A stretch of 64,000 bases of DNA from Cystobacter fuscus DSM 2262 (GCF_000335475.2 NZ_ANAH02000004.1:372001-436000), one strand, 5' to 3'; positions 35,298-44,286 are shown, numbered from the stretch's first letter. Notes: generated by a model from the letters alone, not told the origin. Made by a program: numbers and translations.

Positions 35298-36086
35298 TTA
35301 CGGCTCCAAGGGCGGGCTGTCGAGGCCCGCGAGGTTCTCCTCGGCCATCTCGCGGTATATCGGCACGACCTCCACGGCGAGCACGTCGCGCAGCTGCTGG
35401 CGTGCGCCTTCAAGGTCCCCCGCGTCCCGGAGGCTCGTCATCCGAAACAGGGCGCGGGTGATCCGCTCCCGGCCGTCACGGAAGCGCGAGAGAATCATCC
35501 CCATGAGGGCCTCGGCGCCTCCCGTGCTCTTGAGGGCCTCTTCCGTCTCGACCTCGCTGATTCCAGCCGTGGGCGCGGTTCGGTGCAGAAGGGCGCGCAG
35601 GTCGTCGGTGAGTTCCAGGGCGTGCCCTTGCTGAACGCGGTGCGCGAGAACGGCGAGTTGTGGCCGGTCGGGCAGGTCCGCACTCACGCGTCCGGTTGCG
35701 GCCACCTCCGACAGTTGGGTCAACTCCTTGAGTCTTTTGTCGGCCTGCTTGCGGTAGAGGGGAACAACCTCCACGGCGAGTACGTCGCGCATTTGCTGGC
35801 AAGCACCGTCGAGGTCCCCTTTGTCCCGTAGGTCGGACATCCGGCGCAATGCTCGGGTAATCCGGTCGGAGCCGTCGTTGATGCGCCGCATGGCCTCTTT
35901 TAGCAGCGTGGTGGCCGTATTCACGCCTCGGAGGGCATCCTCTGTCTCTTGCTGGCTGATGCCCACCTCTTGAGCGGTCCTGCGCAAGAGAGCCCGCGTG
36001 TCTTCCGTCAGTTCCAGCGGATTGCCGTGTTCAATCACTCGCCGGGCTAGTGCACGAATGGAGTCCCAATTGATCTTGGCCGACAT
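35298..36086 (-). CDS. Tandem DUSAM-domain protein
   Basis: 262 aa from ATG 36086. Two copies of the DUSAM domain (TIGR02267, a paralogous domain largely restricted to Myxococcus, Stigmatella and relatives) lie at about 1-120 and 135-255. Each has the blocks ALARRVIEHGNPLELTEDTR / VLAHRVQQGHALELTDDLR, LRRTA...GIS..ETE.AL, RITRALRRMSDLRDKGDLDG / RITRALFRMTSLRDAGDLEG and QQMRDVLAVEVVPLYR. Function unknown; probably an all-helical cytoplasmic protein. It starts 2 bp after the stop of the broken lipoprotein frame upstream, suggesting an operon. Base composition here is less GC-rich than in neighbouring genes. Confidence 0.9.
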   Translation of the reverse strand: MSAKINWDSIRALARRVIEHGNPLELTEDTRALLRRTAQEVGISQQETEDALRGVNTATTLLKEAMRRINDGSDRITRALRRMSDLRDKGDLDGACQQMRDVLAVEVVPLYRKQADKRLKELTQLSEVAATGRVSADLPDRPQLAVLAHRVQQGHALELTDDLRALLHRTAPTAGISEVETEEALKSTGGAEALMGMILSRFRDGRERITRALFRMTSLRDAGDLEGARQQLRDVLAVEVVPIYREMAEENLAGLDSPPLEP

Positions 36087-36088
36087 GG

Positions 36089-36465
36089 TTATTCGTCTTC
36101 TGGTGGGGGGCACATGTCCGCAGGCCATTTGTGCTGGCCCTCACAGCGGCGGATGCAGTCGTAACATGGCCAATTGTCGTCCTGACACCTCACGTAGTTC
36201 TTGATGCACTCCTGCTTCCAATCTGGAAGGTCTTTGTTGTTCTCGAACTCCTCATCATCGATTTTCAGCGAAATGTCCCGTAGGACCCGGAGCACGTCCG
36301 AGCGGCTGGCGGTGCAGTTCTCCAGAGGGCTCAGAGGGTACTTCTTGATGCAGCAGTCCACCGTGGAGTCTCCCGGTGGCACGCGATGGCCGCTGCACAG
36401 CCCGAAACGAGCCCACTCACCAGCACCGCTACCCAGAGGCGTGGGCTACAATTCTGGTTTTTCAT
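36089..36465 (-). pseudogene. Lipoprotein gene broken by an apparent 2-bp frameshift
   Basis: ATG 36465 opens MKNQNCSPRLWVAVLVSGLVSGC, a textbook lipoprotein signal, but this frame stops after about 44 codons. The rest of the protein continues in another frame (VPPGDSTVDCCIKKYPLSP... to the stop at 36089; 97 aa, Cys-rich, ending CEGQHKWPADMCPPPEDE). At 36393-36400 the plus strand reads CTGCACAG. Removing one CA would join the frames as ..VSGC-SGHRVPPGD.., giving an intact lipoprotein of about 124 aa. The cause is either a real mutation or a sequencing error. Without the repair, the only start for the second part is GTG 36382. It is coupled to the DUSAM gene. Confidence 0.65.
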
Positions 36466-36563
36466 GCTTCCAAGACTAGGTCAGTCAACCATGGAACGCC
36501 AGCCGGGGACAGGGCGTGACGGTCTGGCCGCCGCCAACCCGTTCTGGTAGGTTGGCCTGCCCA

Positions 36564-36963
36564 ATGCGGAACTTCTTACTTCCCCGGTCTGCTCTGTTTC
36601 TCGTCCTGGTGGCGTCCGTGGCTGTGGCCAAGGAACGCGCGCCCGAGTCCCGGTATCTCTTGTTGTCGGAAGGTTCCAAGGAAGAAGTAAGTCCCGTGTA
36701 CGTCTCTGGCGGGATGTCTACCGTCCTTCGATTCACGGGACCTGGTTGATCCTGCAAAGACGAAGCTGATGGGCTGGGAAGGTCGCTTTGCGCCCTTGCT
36801 GGTAGGTGGGCGCCTCGTGGTCACAACGCCTGTCAAAGACTTGGAAAAGGTGGATCGGTTCCTGCTGGTCGTGACTCTCCAGAACGGGAAAGAGTTTCCC
36901 TTCACCGTGACAACCCAGGATGGACAATTTGACCATCAAGTCGATGTGCTGCTGAATGAACCT
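36564..36963 (+). pseudogene. Frameshifted and truncated DUF2381 (TIGR02268) family gene
   Basis: DUF2381 is a myxobacterial paralogous family of exported proteins. ATG 36564 gives a signal peptide (MRNFLLPRSALFLVLVASVAVA) and the N-terminal part down to MSTVLRFTGPG, stop at 36749. The conserved continuation DLVDPAKTKLMGWEGRFAPL, LVGGRLVVTTPVKDL, DRFLLVVTLQNGKEFPFTVT and QVDVLLNEP runs in another frame to about 36963. A frameshift near 36738-36745 therefore splits the gene. The usual C-terminal half is missing: sequence after 36963 no longer resembles the family. No intact copy is in the window. Confidence 0.8.
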
Positions 36964-37223
36964 CACCTGGAAAGTCTTTTTAGAACTCTTCCGCCGAGGG
37001 AGCGGGATTCGGGAAGCTTGGGTTTTTCTGGATCGAAGCCTACTGGGATTGTAAATCCGATCCACATGGCCCGGAACGGCCATTCTCGAATCCTCCAGTG
37101 CTGGGGTCTTCATCGTGAACTCGTTCCGGTGAGTCGACCCACCGGGACACCCGCCCGAACCTCCCACCAAGAGAGGGATAGGAGGATATGCCTGCGGCGG
37201 CCTTCCTGGCCGGAGCATGGCGC

Positions 37224-38564
37224 TCAGCGAGGTAGTCGTTCCCTGAGTGCCTCCAGCGCATCCCGGCATTCTCTTGCCCGGGTCCGGAATCCTTTGCTGA
37301 TCGCCTTGTGCTCGATGACCCGGGTCCAGAACAGGCTCGCGTGGTACGCCGCATCCGGCCAGATGTCGAGTGTTTGCGCGGTGGGAGGATCCGGCTTGAG
37401 GGGGCCATCAAACGCCCCCGACGTCGGGGGCATGAACCACATCGGAAGCATGTCATACGCGGGTGAAAGCCGGAGCCGACCCTCGCTTGTTTCTAGAAAG
37501 CTCAGATTGCCGAAGTGGCGATCATCGTTGCCGGTGAGTTGTCCGAAAACATCGAGCCATCGCATGCGCCGCGCATCCTCGGCTTGGATGAAGCCGTGTT
37601 CATGGAGCTTGGAGGCAGCACTCGTCCAAGAAGTGGTTCTAGAGTTGATGTCGCCGATGTATTTCTTGTCCAAGGCCCCGAGCGGGATCACACCACGTCT
37701 TCCCCTCTCTCCTACGCGGTCGAAGCGCTCGACCTCCAGGAAGCGGTAACCGCCCTCATCGAACCAGCGTGCCGTGGCGGCTTCAATGCCCGCTTCTCGT
37801 ATCACCTCGAGCGTGAGGCTCTCGCAAAGTAGCATGTCCCTCCACCGGCGGGCGACCCTGTCCTTATCGCCGCTCACGAACTTGACCAGGACATGCCGTC
37901 CTTCCGAGAACGTGAGGAACTTGGGTTGAACTCCTCCCGCGAAGGCACCGCGATGCTCCCGGTCGGAGCGGCGGGCCAGTTCTGGGTACGCGCCGCGATC
38001 GATTGGCTCGAGTGGATGGGTGAGCCACTGATTCAACGACTCCTCACCCAGGATGAGGTTGCCGACGCAATCCGCCCCATGGAAAGCCAACGTGGTGAGG
38101 TGGTGATCGTCGTTCCAATTCCGAGTTTCGGGCGGCAGTTCCAGCTCGGGGTGCTGTGCGCTGAACGCCTCCCCGATGTACCCCTGGAGACTCATGCCGT
38201 TGATGAAGGGAGGGAGGCGCTCGAACAAGTGGCCGGTGCCTTTGGGGATGTGGAGCCAGGAATGTCCTTCCGCTGGCGTGAACCAGTAGCGCCCTCCCTC
38301 CAGCAGGTGCACTTCCCCGAACCGCTCAATCGTCCCTGCCTCGCTGATCCGGTGGAGGGGCTGCCGGGTGCCGAGACGGGGCAGTGAGCGCGTGCGGGCA
38401 TAGCGGGTGGCTCGTGTCTGGCCCATCCGGCACACCCGCTCGCCCGCTTCCTGGATGAGGCGCGACACCGTGGGCTGGGACACGCCCAGTTCGCTCGCCA
38501 GCTCCTTCGCCTGCGCCACCTGCAGACGGGCCAGCACTCCCAGCATCCGTTCGAGCGAACTCAT
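37224..38564 (-). CDS. HipA-family Ser/Thr kinase with fused N-terminal winged helix (YjjJ-like)
   Basis: 446 aa. Residues 1-60 form a winged-helix/HTH (VAQAKELASELGVSQPTVSR). Residues 80-430 are a HipA kinase: GAFAGGVQPKF (208-216), LVKFVS with the ATP-binding Lys, CESLTLEVIREAGI, FLEVERFDR, GNDDRHFGN (345-353, catalytic Asp/Asn) and SPAYDMLPM (367-375). The arrangement matches E. coli YjjJ, a toxin-like HipA homologue with its own DNA-binding domain, so no separate HipB gene is needed or present. Likely target: a tRNA synthetase or another translation factor. TATTCA-type direct repeats at the start suggest autorepression. Confidence 0.9.
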   Translation of the reverse strand: MSSLERMLGVLARLQVAQAKELASELGVSQPTVSRLIQEAGERVCRMGQTRATRYARTRSLPRLGTRQPLHRISEAGTIERFGEVHLLEGGRYWFTPAEGHSWLHIPKGTGHLFERLPPFINGMSLQGYIGEAFSAQHPELELPPETRNWNDDHHLTTLAFHGADCVGNLILGEESLNQWLTHPLEPIDRGAYPELARRSDREHRGAFAGGVQPKFLTFSEGRHVLVKFVSGDKDRVARRWRDMLLCESLTLEVIREAGIEAATARWFDEGGYRFLEVERFDRVGERGRRGVIPLGALDKKYIGDINSRTTSWTSAASKLHEHGFIQAEDARRMRWLDVFGQLTGNDDRHFGNLSFLETSEGRLRLSPAYDMLPMWFMPPTSGAFDGPLKPDPPTAQTLDIWPDAAYHASLFWTRVIEHKAISKGFRTRARECRDALEALRERLPR

Positions 38565-38664
38565 GAATAGAAAGGTGAATAGAAACCAGCGGCGCGCTGG
38601 TGTCCTAACCCCTCGGAATCTAACGATTCTTCCGCTCGGGCACCAGGAGTCGTGAATAGAAACG
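38564..38664. promoter_or_regulatory. Three TGAATAGAAA repeats at the HipA-like promoter
   Basis: TGAATAGAAAGG (38564-38575), TGAATAGAAACC (38576-38587) and TGAATAGAAACG (38653-38664) are near-identical 12-mers. The first two are in direct tandem and the first overlaps the start codon of the HipA-like gene. Repeats touching the start codon would allow its own winged helix to block expression. Confidence 0.6.
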
Positions 38665-38681
38665 CCGGCGGAACGGGCGGC

Positions 38682-39527
38682 TCACCGGGGCAGGTGGGTG
38701 CTCAGGAACTGCTCCACCCGCTCGAACACCTCTTCCTTGCCGGGGTCGTTGTGGGGCTCGTGGTAGCCGCCCGGCACCAGGTGCAGCTTCTTGTCCGTCA
38801 GCTTCACCGCGTCGAAGAAGCGCCGCGAGCCCTCCACGGTGTTGATGCGGTCCTCGGCGCCGTGGAGCATCAGCAGCGGCACGCGCAGCTCCCCGGCGTG
38901 GGCCTTGATCCACTCGTTGGCGTCGAGGGCCTCCACCGCCCAGCGCGCCGTGCCCTTGCGGTGCACCAGCGGATCTTCCCGGTAGCGCTTCACCCAGGCG
39001 GGATCGCTGCTCAGGAATTCGGCTTCCAGGGGCACCGGGAGCGGCAGCCGGGGCAGGAGGCGCGAGAAGAGCCGCGCCGAGTTCACCAGCCACGGCTTCG
39101 CCACCCCCACCGACTCCAGCGCCGCGCCGCTGATGATGATGCCCGCGAGCCCCTCGGGGTGGCGCAGCACGTAGTCCAGCACCACCAGCCCGCCCATGCT
39201 GTGGCCGTACAGGAAGACGGGCCGGCCGGGCTCGAGCGTGGAGAGCCGCTTCAGGAAGGCGCGCATGTCGTCCTGGTACTCGGACCAGGAGCTCACATGG
39301 CCGCGCTGCCCCGACGAGCGGCCATACCCCCGGAGATCGACCGCATGGACCGCGTGGCCCCTCGAGACGAGTGCTTCCACCACGTTCGTGAACCGGCCGC
39401 CGTGCTCGCCCACCCCGTGGACGATTCCCACCACCGAGCGCGGCTCACCCGGAGGTCGCCAGGCCTGGCCGTGCAGCCGTACCCCCTGTGTGCTCTCGAA
39501 GAACCCTTCCTCATGCGCAATCGCCAT
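38682..39527 (-). CDS. Alpha/beta hydrolase, monoacylglycerol lipase/lysophospholipase type
   Basis: 281 aa. Family blocks: GIVHGVGEHGGRFTNV (oxyanion loop and typical HG.GEH.GRY-like motif), AVDLRGYGRSSGQRGH, the nucleophile elbow LYGHSMGGLVVLDY, LMLHGAEDRINT (Asp) and GGYHEPHNDPGKEEVF (His). This is the PldB/monoglyceride lipase group, which hydrolyses monoacylglycerols or lysophospholipids. ATG 39527 has GGATGGGGC upstream; ATG 39536 is also possible. It lies about 30 bp downstream of the methyltransferase gene, same strand, so the two are probably one operon. Confidence 0.88.
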   Translation of the reverse strand: MAIAHEEGFFESTQGVRLHGQAWRPPGEPRSVVGIVHGVGEHGGRFTNVVEALVSRGHAVHAVDLRGYGRSSGQRGHVSSWSEYQDDMRAFLKRLSTLEPGRPVFLYGHSMGGLVVLDYVLRHPEGLAGIIISGAALESVGVAKPWLVNSARLFSRLLPRLPLPVPLEAEFLSSDPAWVKRYREDPLVHRKGTARWAVEALDANEWIKAHAGELRVPLLMLHGAEDRINTVEGSRRFFDAVKLTDKKLHLVPGGYHEPHNDPGKEEVFERVEQFLSTHLPR

Positions 39528-39556
39528 GCGCCCCATCCTAGGCACCCCCGGGTGCC

Positions 39557-40378
39557 TCAGGGACCCGGTTTGATGCCGCGCACCACCATGCCGGCCATGC
39601 AGCCGTAGAAGCTGTCATTCCTCTCGCCTTCCTCGAGGAACTGGAGCCAGGTGTCCACCTGCTCGCGCGTCACCACCTTCTCGGCGATGGCCTTCTCCAG
39701 CACCGGGTACATGCCGAACGTCTCCAGCATGCGCGGCACCCACGTGCCCACCACGGGCCGCATCGTCACCTGGTTCACCCCCAGCGAGTGGAACATCCGC
39801 GGCAGTTGCCGGCCAATCCACGGGTTGCGCAGCTGATCCGTCCAGAAGTGGATCAGCGCGCGTACCACCCCCCGATCCGGTCCATCCAAGGCCCAGGTGT
39901 CGAACTCGGGTTCGAAGATCACCACCGCCCCGCCCGGACGGGTGAGCCGGAGCAGCTCGCTCAGCGCCTTGCGCGGATCATCCAGATAGATGAAGACGCG
40001 CGAGGAGCGGCAGCGATCGAAGCTCTCCGAGGGAAAGTCCAGGCTGTGCAGGTCGCCCTTGCGGTACTCCACGGACAGCCCCGTGCCCCGCGTGCGCGCG
40101 TGGGCCTCGGCCAACAGCGCCTCGCTCAGGTCCACGCCCACCACGTGGCCCCGGGGACCCACCAGCGTGGCCAGATCCCGGGTGACATCGCCCACGCCGC
40201 AGCCCGCGTCCAGGATGCGCTGGCCGGGCGCCACTCCCAGCATGAGGTGCGTGAGCTGCTGCATCTCCTGCACTTGCTGGGACGTGTTCAGCGCGTCCAG
40301 GAAGCGCACGGCCTCTTTCGAGGCCGTGGCCTGATCCAGGTCATGGAAATCCGAAAAAATGGTTGAAGTGGCGTTCAC
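39557..40378 (-). CDS. SAM-dependent methyltransferase (UbiE/small-molecule type)
   Basis: 273 aa. The SAM loop ILDAGCGVGDVTRDLA is followed by VVGVDLSEALLAEA, a Gly-rich class I pattern, KGDLHSLDFPSESFDRCRS, and LLRLTRPGGAVVIFEPEFDT. The C-terminal 100 residues are helical and variable, as in small-molecule methyltransferases. Substrate unknown. Its start is preceded by the 7-bp dyad at 40397-40417, and the lipase gene follows closely. No biosynthetic cluster surrounds it. Confidence 0.87.
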   Translation of the reverse strand: MNATSTIFSDFHDLDQATASKEAVRFLDALNTSQQVQEMQQLTHLMLGVAPGQRILDAGCGVGDVTRDLATLVGPRGHVVGVDLSEALLAEAHARTRGTGLSVEYRKGDLHSLDFPSESFDRCRSSRVFIYLDDPRKALSELLRLTRPGGAVVIFEPEFDTWALDGPDRGVVRALIHFWTDQLRNPWIGRQLPRMFHSLGVNQVTMRPVVGTWVPRMLETFGMYPVLEKAIAEKVVTREQVDTWLQFLEEGERNDSFYGCMAGMVVRGIKPGP

Positions 40379-40396
40379 TGGCCCCTCCCAGGCGAG

Positions 40397-40417
40397 TGAT
40401 GGATTGACTGTCCATCA
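40397..40417. promoter_or_regulatory. Inverted repeat upstream of methyltransferase gene
   Basis: TGATGGA-TTGACTG-TCCATCA is a perfect 7-bp inverted repeat with a 7-bp spacer, 19-39 bp before the ATG at 40378. It fits an operator or mRNA hairpin near the ribosome site. No cognate regulator is identified. Confidence 0.45.
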
Positions 40418-40528
40418 TCGCATGCGAGGCGCCGTCTACTGAATCCCCTGGGTTCAAAGACATACAATCCGTCTTTACGGGGTGCTCTGGAAGTGCGGGA
40501 AACGCTGGGTTGAACCGTGTCAACGTTC

Positions 40529-41449
40529 TCAAGTGGGCAGGGACGGCTCCGTCAGGCCTGGCTCGGGCCGCACCGAGCCCAGGCCGCGCAGGGCATGTTC
40601 CTCGTGGGAGCGCGCCTCTTCCTCCAGGCGCTCGAACTCCACGGCGTCATGCGCGCAGAACACCTTCACGTCCCGGTCGTGGTGGCGCACCAGCGAGCGC
40701 AGCCGCTCCTGGTTGAGCCGGCGCATCCGCCCATCCTTCTGCATCAGCTCCTGGTACATGAGGAGCCCCGGCGTGCACGTGGGGCGATCCGGATTCATCT
40801 CCTGATGGTGGAAGTACGCGTCCCCGGCGTGCAGCAGCCAGCCGTCCGGCTGTTGGATGGCCACGCCCGCGTGTCCCAGCGTGTGCCCCACCAGCGGCAC
40901 CAGGAGGATCTCCGGCGGCAGGCCCGACAGCTCGCGCACGCACTCGAAGCCGAACCAGCGCTCGCCCCCGCGCGGCATCGCGTACGTCACCCAGTGCGGC
41001 TGCGTCCTCCACTGCCTCGGCCGGAAGCGCTCGCGGTCCAGCCACGTGCGCTGCGCCGCCGCGGCCTCCACCTCGGCGTTCATCACGTGCACCCGCGCCA
41101 TCGGGAAGTCATCCAGGCCTCCCGCATGGTCGAAGTCCAGGTGCGTGAGCACGATGTGCCGCACGTCGCTGGCCTTGAAACCCAGACGTTCAATCTGCCG
41201 CACCGCCGTCAGGCCCTCGTGGAGCTGCGGCCGGTTGAGCCCGAGGAAGAAGGAGCTCAGCCGGGGCCTCGGGTGCAGCACGTCCTGCAGGCCAAAGCCC
41301 GTGTCCACCAGCACCAGCCCCTGCTCGCTCTCCACCAGCAGGCAGTGACACACCAGCGCCGCCGGGACTCCCTTGGGTCGCTGTCGGCCATCCATCAACG
41401 CTCCGCCAGGGGGACACATGGTCACGCAATTCAGATGATGGATGCGCAT
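40529..41449 (-). CDS. MBL-fold metallo-hydrolase
   Basis: 306 aa. The metal site is VLTHLDFDHAGGLDDF, an HxDxDH variant of the usual HxHxDH. It is followed by GHTLGHAGV (third His), LLHAGDAYFHH (bridging Asp) and a late His in VFCAHDAVEF. LVDTGFGLQDVLHPRPRL near residue 50 is typical of the quorum-quenching-lactonase-like branch. Expected activity is hydrolysis of a lactone or ester with two metal ions; the Asp in place of the second His may alter metal choice. There is no signal peptide. It is the first gene of a minus-strand run including the methyltransferase and lipase. Confidence 0.87.
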   Translation of the reverse strand: MRIHHLNCVTMCPPGGALMDGRQRPKGVPAALVCHCLLVESEQGLVLVDTGFGLQDVLHPRPRLSSFFLGLNRPQLHEGLTAVRQIERLGFKASDVRHIVLTHLDFDHAGGLDDFPMARVHVMNAEVEAAAAQRTWLDRERFRPRQWRTQPHWVTYAMPRGGERWFGFECVRELSGLPPEILLVPLVGHTLGHAGVAIQQPDGWLLHAGDAYFHHQEMNPDRPTCTPGLLMYQELMQKDGRMRRLNQERLRSLVRHHDRDVKVFCAHDAVEFERLEEEARSHEEHALRGLGSVRPEPGLTEPSLPT

Positions 41450-41633
41450 CCTACGACTCTCTCTCTCTGGGGCGGACCCGGACGGGCCCCTGCCCGTGTA
41501 CGCACGAGAAAGTGGGGAGGCACTCCCGCCGGGACCAGCGCCCTCGGGTTCAGCCCGCCCGGAGAGCGGGCTGGAGAGCAGCGGGGAAGAGGGGACCCGG
41601 CTCCGGTGGAGGAGCCAGGCCCGCGCCCCATCC

Positions 41634-44279
41634 CTAGCCCGCCGTGGGCTGACCGACGGCGGGCGCCTCGGACACGTCGCGCGGACCCGAGGACTTGTAG
41701 CCGAGCAGGCGCAGGCCGTTGGCGACCACCAGGAGCGTGCTGCCCTCGTGGAGCACCACCGCCTCGCTGATCCTCGTGAGCCCGAGGATGGCGGCGATGA
41801 TCAGCACGCCGCTCACTCCCAGGGCGATCATCAGGTTCTGCCGCATCACCGACGTGGCGGCGCGGGCGAGCCCCAGGGCGAAGGGCAGCCGGGAGAGGTC
41901 ATCGCTCATGAGCACCACGTCGGCGGTCTCCAGCGCCGCGTCCGAGCCGGCGCCACCCATGGCCACACCCACCGCGGCGGCGGCGAGCGCGGGCGCGTCG
42001 TTCACCCCATCGCCCACCATGGCCACCGGGCGCTCCTTGCCCAGCTCGCGCACCGCGGTGACCTTGTCGGCGGGCATCAGCGGGGCGCGCGCCTCGTCGA
42101 GCCCCACCCGCGAGGCGATGGAGCGGGCGACGCGCGCATTGTCTCCGGAGAGCATCACCGTGCGCTCGATGCCCGCCTGCTTGAGCTCCTGGACGGTGCG
42201 CTGCGCGCCCGAGCGCAGCGTGTCCGCCACCCCGAGCACGCCGAGGAAGCGCTCCCCGCGCCGCACCACCATGGTGGTCTGTCCCGCCTCCTCGAGCCGG
42301 TTCACCTCGGGGGCGAGCTCGGGGGGCAGGGATTGGCCCGCGAAGAGCGCGAGGCTGCCCACCTCCACGGCCTCCTCACCGAGCTTCGCGCGGATGCCCT
42401 GGCCGTGGATGGCCTCGAGATCCTTCGCGCCCGGGGGCAGGGTGAGGCCCTCGCGTGAGGCGGCCTGCACCACGGCGTGCGCGAGCGGGTGGGCGGAGAG
42501 CGACTCGACGGCCGCGGCGGTGCCGAGCAGCTCCTCGCGGGACACGCCCGGGGTGGGCGAGGCGGTGATGAGCTGGGGCCGGCCCACGGTGAGGGTGCCC
42601 GTCTTGTCGAAGGCGATGGCGCGCACGCCCGCGAGCAGCTCCAGGTAGATGCCGCCCTTGATGAGCACGCCACCGCGCGCCGCCGCCGCCACCGCCGAGA
42701 GCACCGCCGAGGGCGTGGAGATGGCGAGCGCGCAGGGCGAGGCCGCCACGAGCAGCGCCACCGCGCGCAGGATGGCCTCCTTGAGCGGAGTGCCGAGCAG
42801 GATGAGCACCACCGGGAAGACGAGCGCGGCGATCATCACCAGGGGGGCGAACGTGCGCTCCAGGCGCTGGGCGAAGCGCTGGTTGGGGCCCTTCTGGGCC
42901 TCGGCCTGGGCGACCATGTCCACCACCCGCGCGAGCACCGACTCCGAGGCGGGCCGCGTCACCTCCACCTCCAGCAGGGCCTCGCAGTTGATGGTGCCGC
43001 TGAACACCTCGTCGCCGGGCTGTTTGGCCACGGGGATGGACTCGCCGGTGATGGCGGCCTGATCCAACGAGCTCTTGCCCTCGCGGATGATGCCGTCCAG
43101 GGGCACGCGGTCGCCGGGGCGCACGACGATGCGCGCGCCCTGGGCCACCTCTTCCACGGGAACCTCGACGAGCTCCTCGCCCCGGCGCACGCGTGCCACC
43201 TCGGGACGCAGGGCGCTGAGTGACTCGATGGAGCGGCGGGCCTTGTCCATCGCCCGGTGCTCGAGAGCATGGCCCGCGCTGAAGAGGAAGAGCAGGAAGG
43301 CGCCCTCGAACCAGGCGCCGAGCACCGCCGCGCCGATGGCCGCCACCACCATCATGGTCTCGATGTCGATGCGCCGCTGGAGCAGCGACTGCACCGAGCC
43401 CTTGATGGCGAAGAAGCCGCCGCTGGCCATGGACCAGGCCCAGACGAGCGTGGGGACCAGGGGGGGCACGGGGGCGAAGCGCTCGAGCAGCCAACCCACG
43501 ACGAGCAGCACGCCGGCGCTCACGACGAGGGGCATCTCGAGCAGGGGCGCGAGGCCGCCGCCATGGGCGTGGTGCGAGCAGACATGGCCCGCGGTGGGCA
43601 CCTCCAGCGCGTAGCCGAGCGACTTCACCCGGGCCTCGACGTCCTCGAGGGAGAGCGCCTCGCGGTCGTACTCGACCACGAGCCGCTCGCTCGCGTAGGC
43701 CACGCTCGCCGAGAGGACGCCGTTCATCCGGCTCACGGCGTGCTCGATGACGGCCGCGGCGTCGCCCGAGTCCATGCCGCGCACGAACCAGGTGTGCTGG
43801 TGGTAGCGCTCGGCCACGGTGGCGCTGGTGTGCTGGGCGAGCGTGAGCAGTTGCTGGGGAGTCACGCCCTTGGGCTGATAGTGGATGCACACCTCGGCGT
43901 GGCCCGCGTCGCGCCGCAGGTGCACCTTGGTGACACCGTGGTGGGACCTCAGGGCCGCTTCCAGCCTCTCGAAGCGGCCGACTTCATCGGTCTCGCCCGG
44001 GAGCGCGCCTTCCAGGTCCAATTGGAGCGCCACACCTCCGCCTTCCGCGGGCCGGTTGCCGGGCGGGCGGATCCGCTTGGGCCGGGGCGCGTGGTGGTGA
44101 TGGTCGTGGTCATGATCATGGTCGCAGCCGGGGCCGTGCACGTGCGGCCTGGCCTCGTGGACATGGGCATGGCCGTGACCGTGGTCATGATCATGGTCGT
44201 GCTTGCAGCCGGGGCCGTGCACGTGCGGCTTCTTCTCCCGGATGTTGCTGAAGCGGGCGCTCTTCTTGGGCTCGGACAT
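41634..44279 (-). CDS. P1B-4-type heavy-metal ATPase with His-rich N-terminus
   Basis: 881 aa. Residues 18-63 hold two PHVHGPGC-(K/D)HDHDHDH units, a metal-binding leader. A heavy-metal-associated domain (about 163-225) reads GMDSGDAA where GMDCxxC is expected, so its Cys pair is lost. The ATPase core has TGES (411-414), SPC in TM6 (514-516), DKTGT (558-562, phosphorylated Asp), GDGVNDAPAL and a late HEGST. SPC plus HEG(G/S)T defines subgroup P1B-4, which exports Co, Zn, Ni, Cd or Fe(II). The start lies 7 bp after the upstream vWA stop, so expression is likely shared with the vWA genes. Confidence 0.93.
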   Translation of the reverse strand: MSEPKKSARFSNIREKKPHVHGPGCKHDHDHDHGHGHAHVHEARPHVHGPGCDHDHDHDHHHHAPRPKRIRPPGNRPAEGGGVALQLDLEGALPGETDEVGRFERLEAALRSHHGVTKVHLRRDAGHAEVCIHYQPKGVTPQQLLTLAQHTSATVAERYHQHTWFVRGMDSGDAAAVIEHAVSRMNGVLSASVAYASERLVVEYDREALSLEDVEARVKSLGYALEVPTAGHVCSHHAHGGGLAPLLEMPLVVSAGVLLVVGWLLERFAPVPPLVPTLVWAWSMASGGFFAIKGSVQSLLQRRIDIETMMVVAAIGAAVLGAWFEGAFLLFLFSAGHALEHRAMDKARRSIESLSALRPEVARVRRGEELVEVPVEEVAQGARIVVRPGDRVPLDGIIREGKSSLDQAAITGESIPVAKQPGDEVFSGTINCEALLEVEVTRPASESVLARVVDMVAQAEAQKGPNQRFAQRLERTFAPLVMIAALVFPVVLILLGTPLKEAILRAVALLVAASPCALAISTPSAVLSAVAAAARGGVLIKGGIYLELLAGVRAIAFDKTGTLTVGRPQLITASPTPGVSREELLGTAAAVESLSAHPLAHAVVQAASREGLTLPPGAKDLEAIHGQGIRAKLGEEAVEVGSLALFAGQSLPPELAPEVNRLEEAGQTTMVVRRGERFLGVLGVADTLRSGAQRTVQELKQAGIERTVMLSGDNARVARSIASRVGLDEARAPLMPADKVTAVRELGKERPVAMVGDGVNDAPALAAAAVGVAMGGAGSDAALETADVVLMSDDLSRLPFALGLARAATSVMRQNLMIALGVSGVLIIAAILGLTRISEAVVLHEGSTLLVVANGLRLLGYKSSGPRDVSEAPAVGQPTAG

Positions 44280-44286
44280 GGGGCTC

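Noticed and set aside
36769-37749. 326-aa plus-strand gene
   Set aside because: Only its first 65 codons resemble DUF2381; the rest is antisense to the HipA-like gene, so it was treated as part of a pseudogene.
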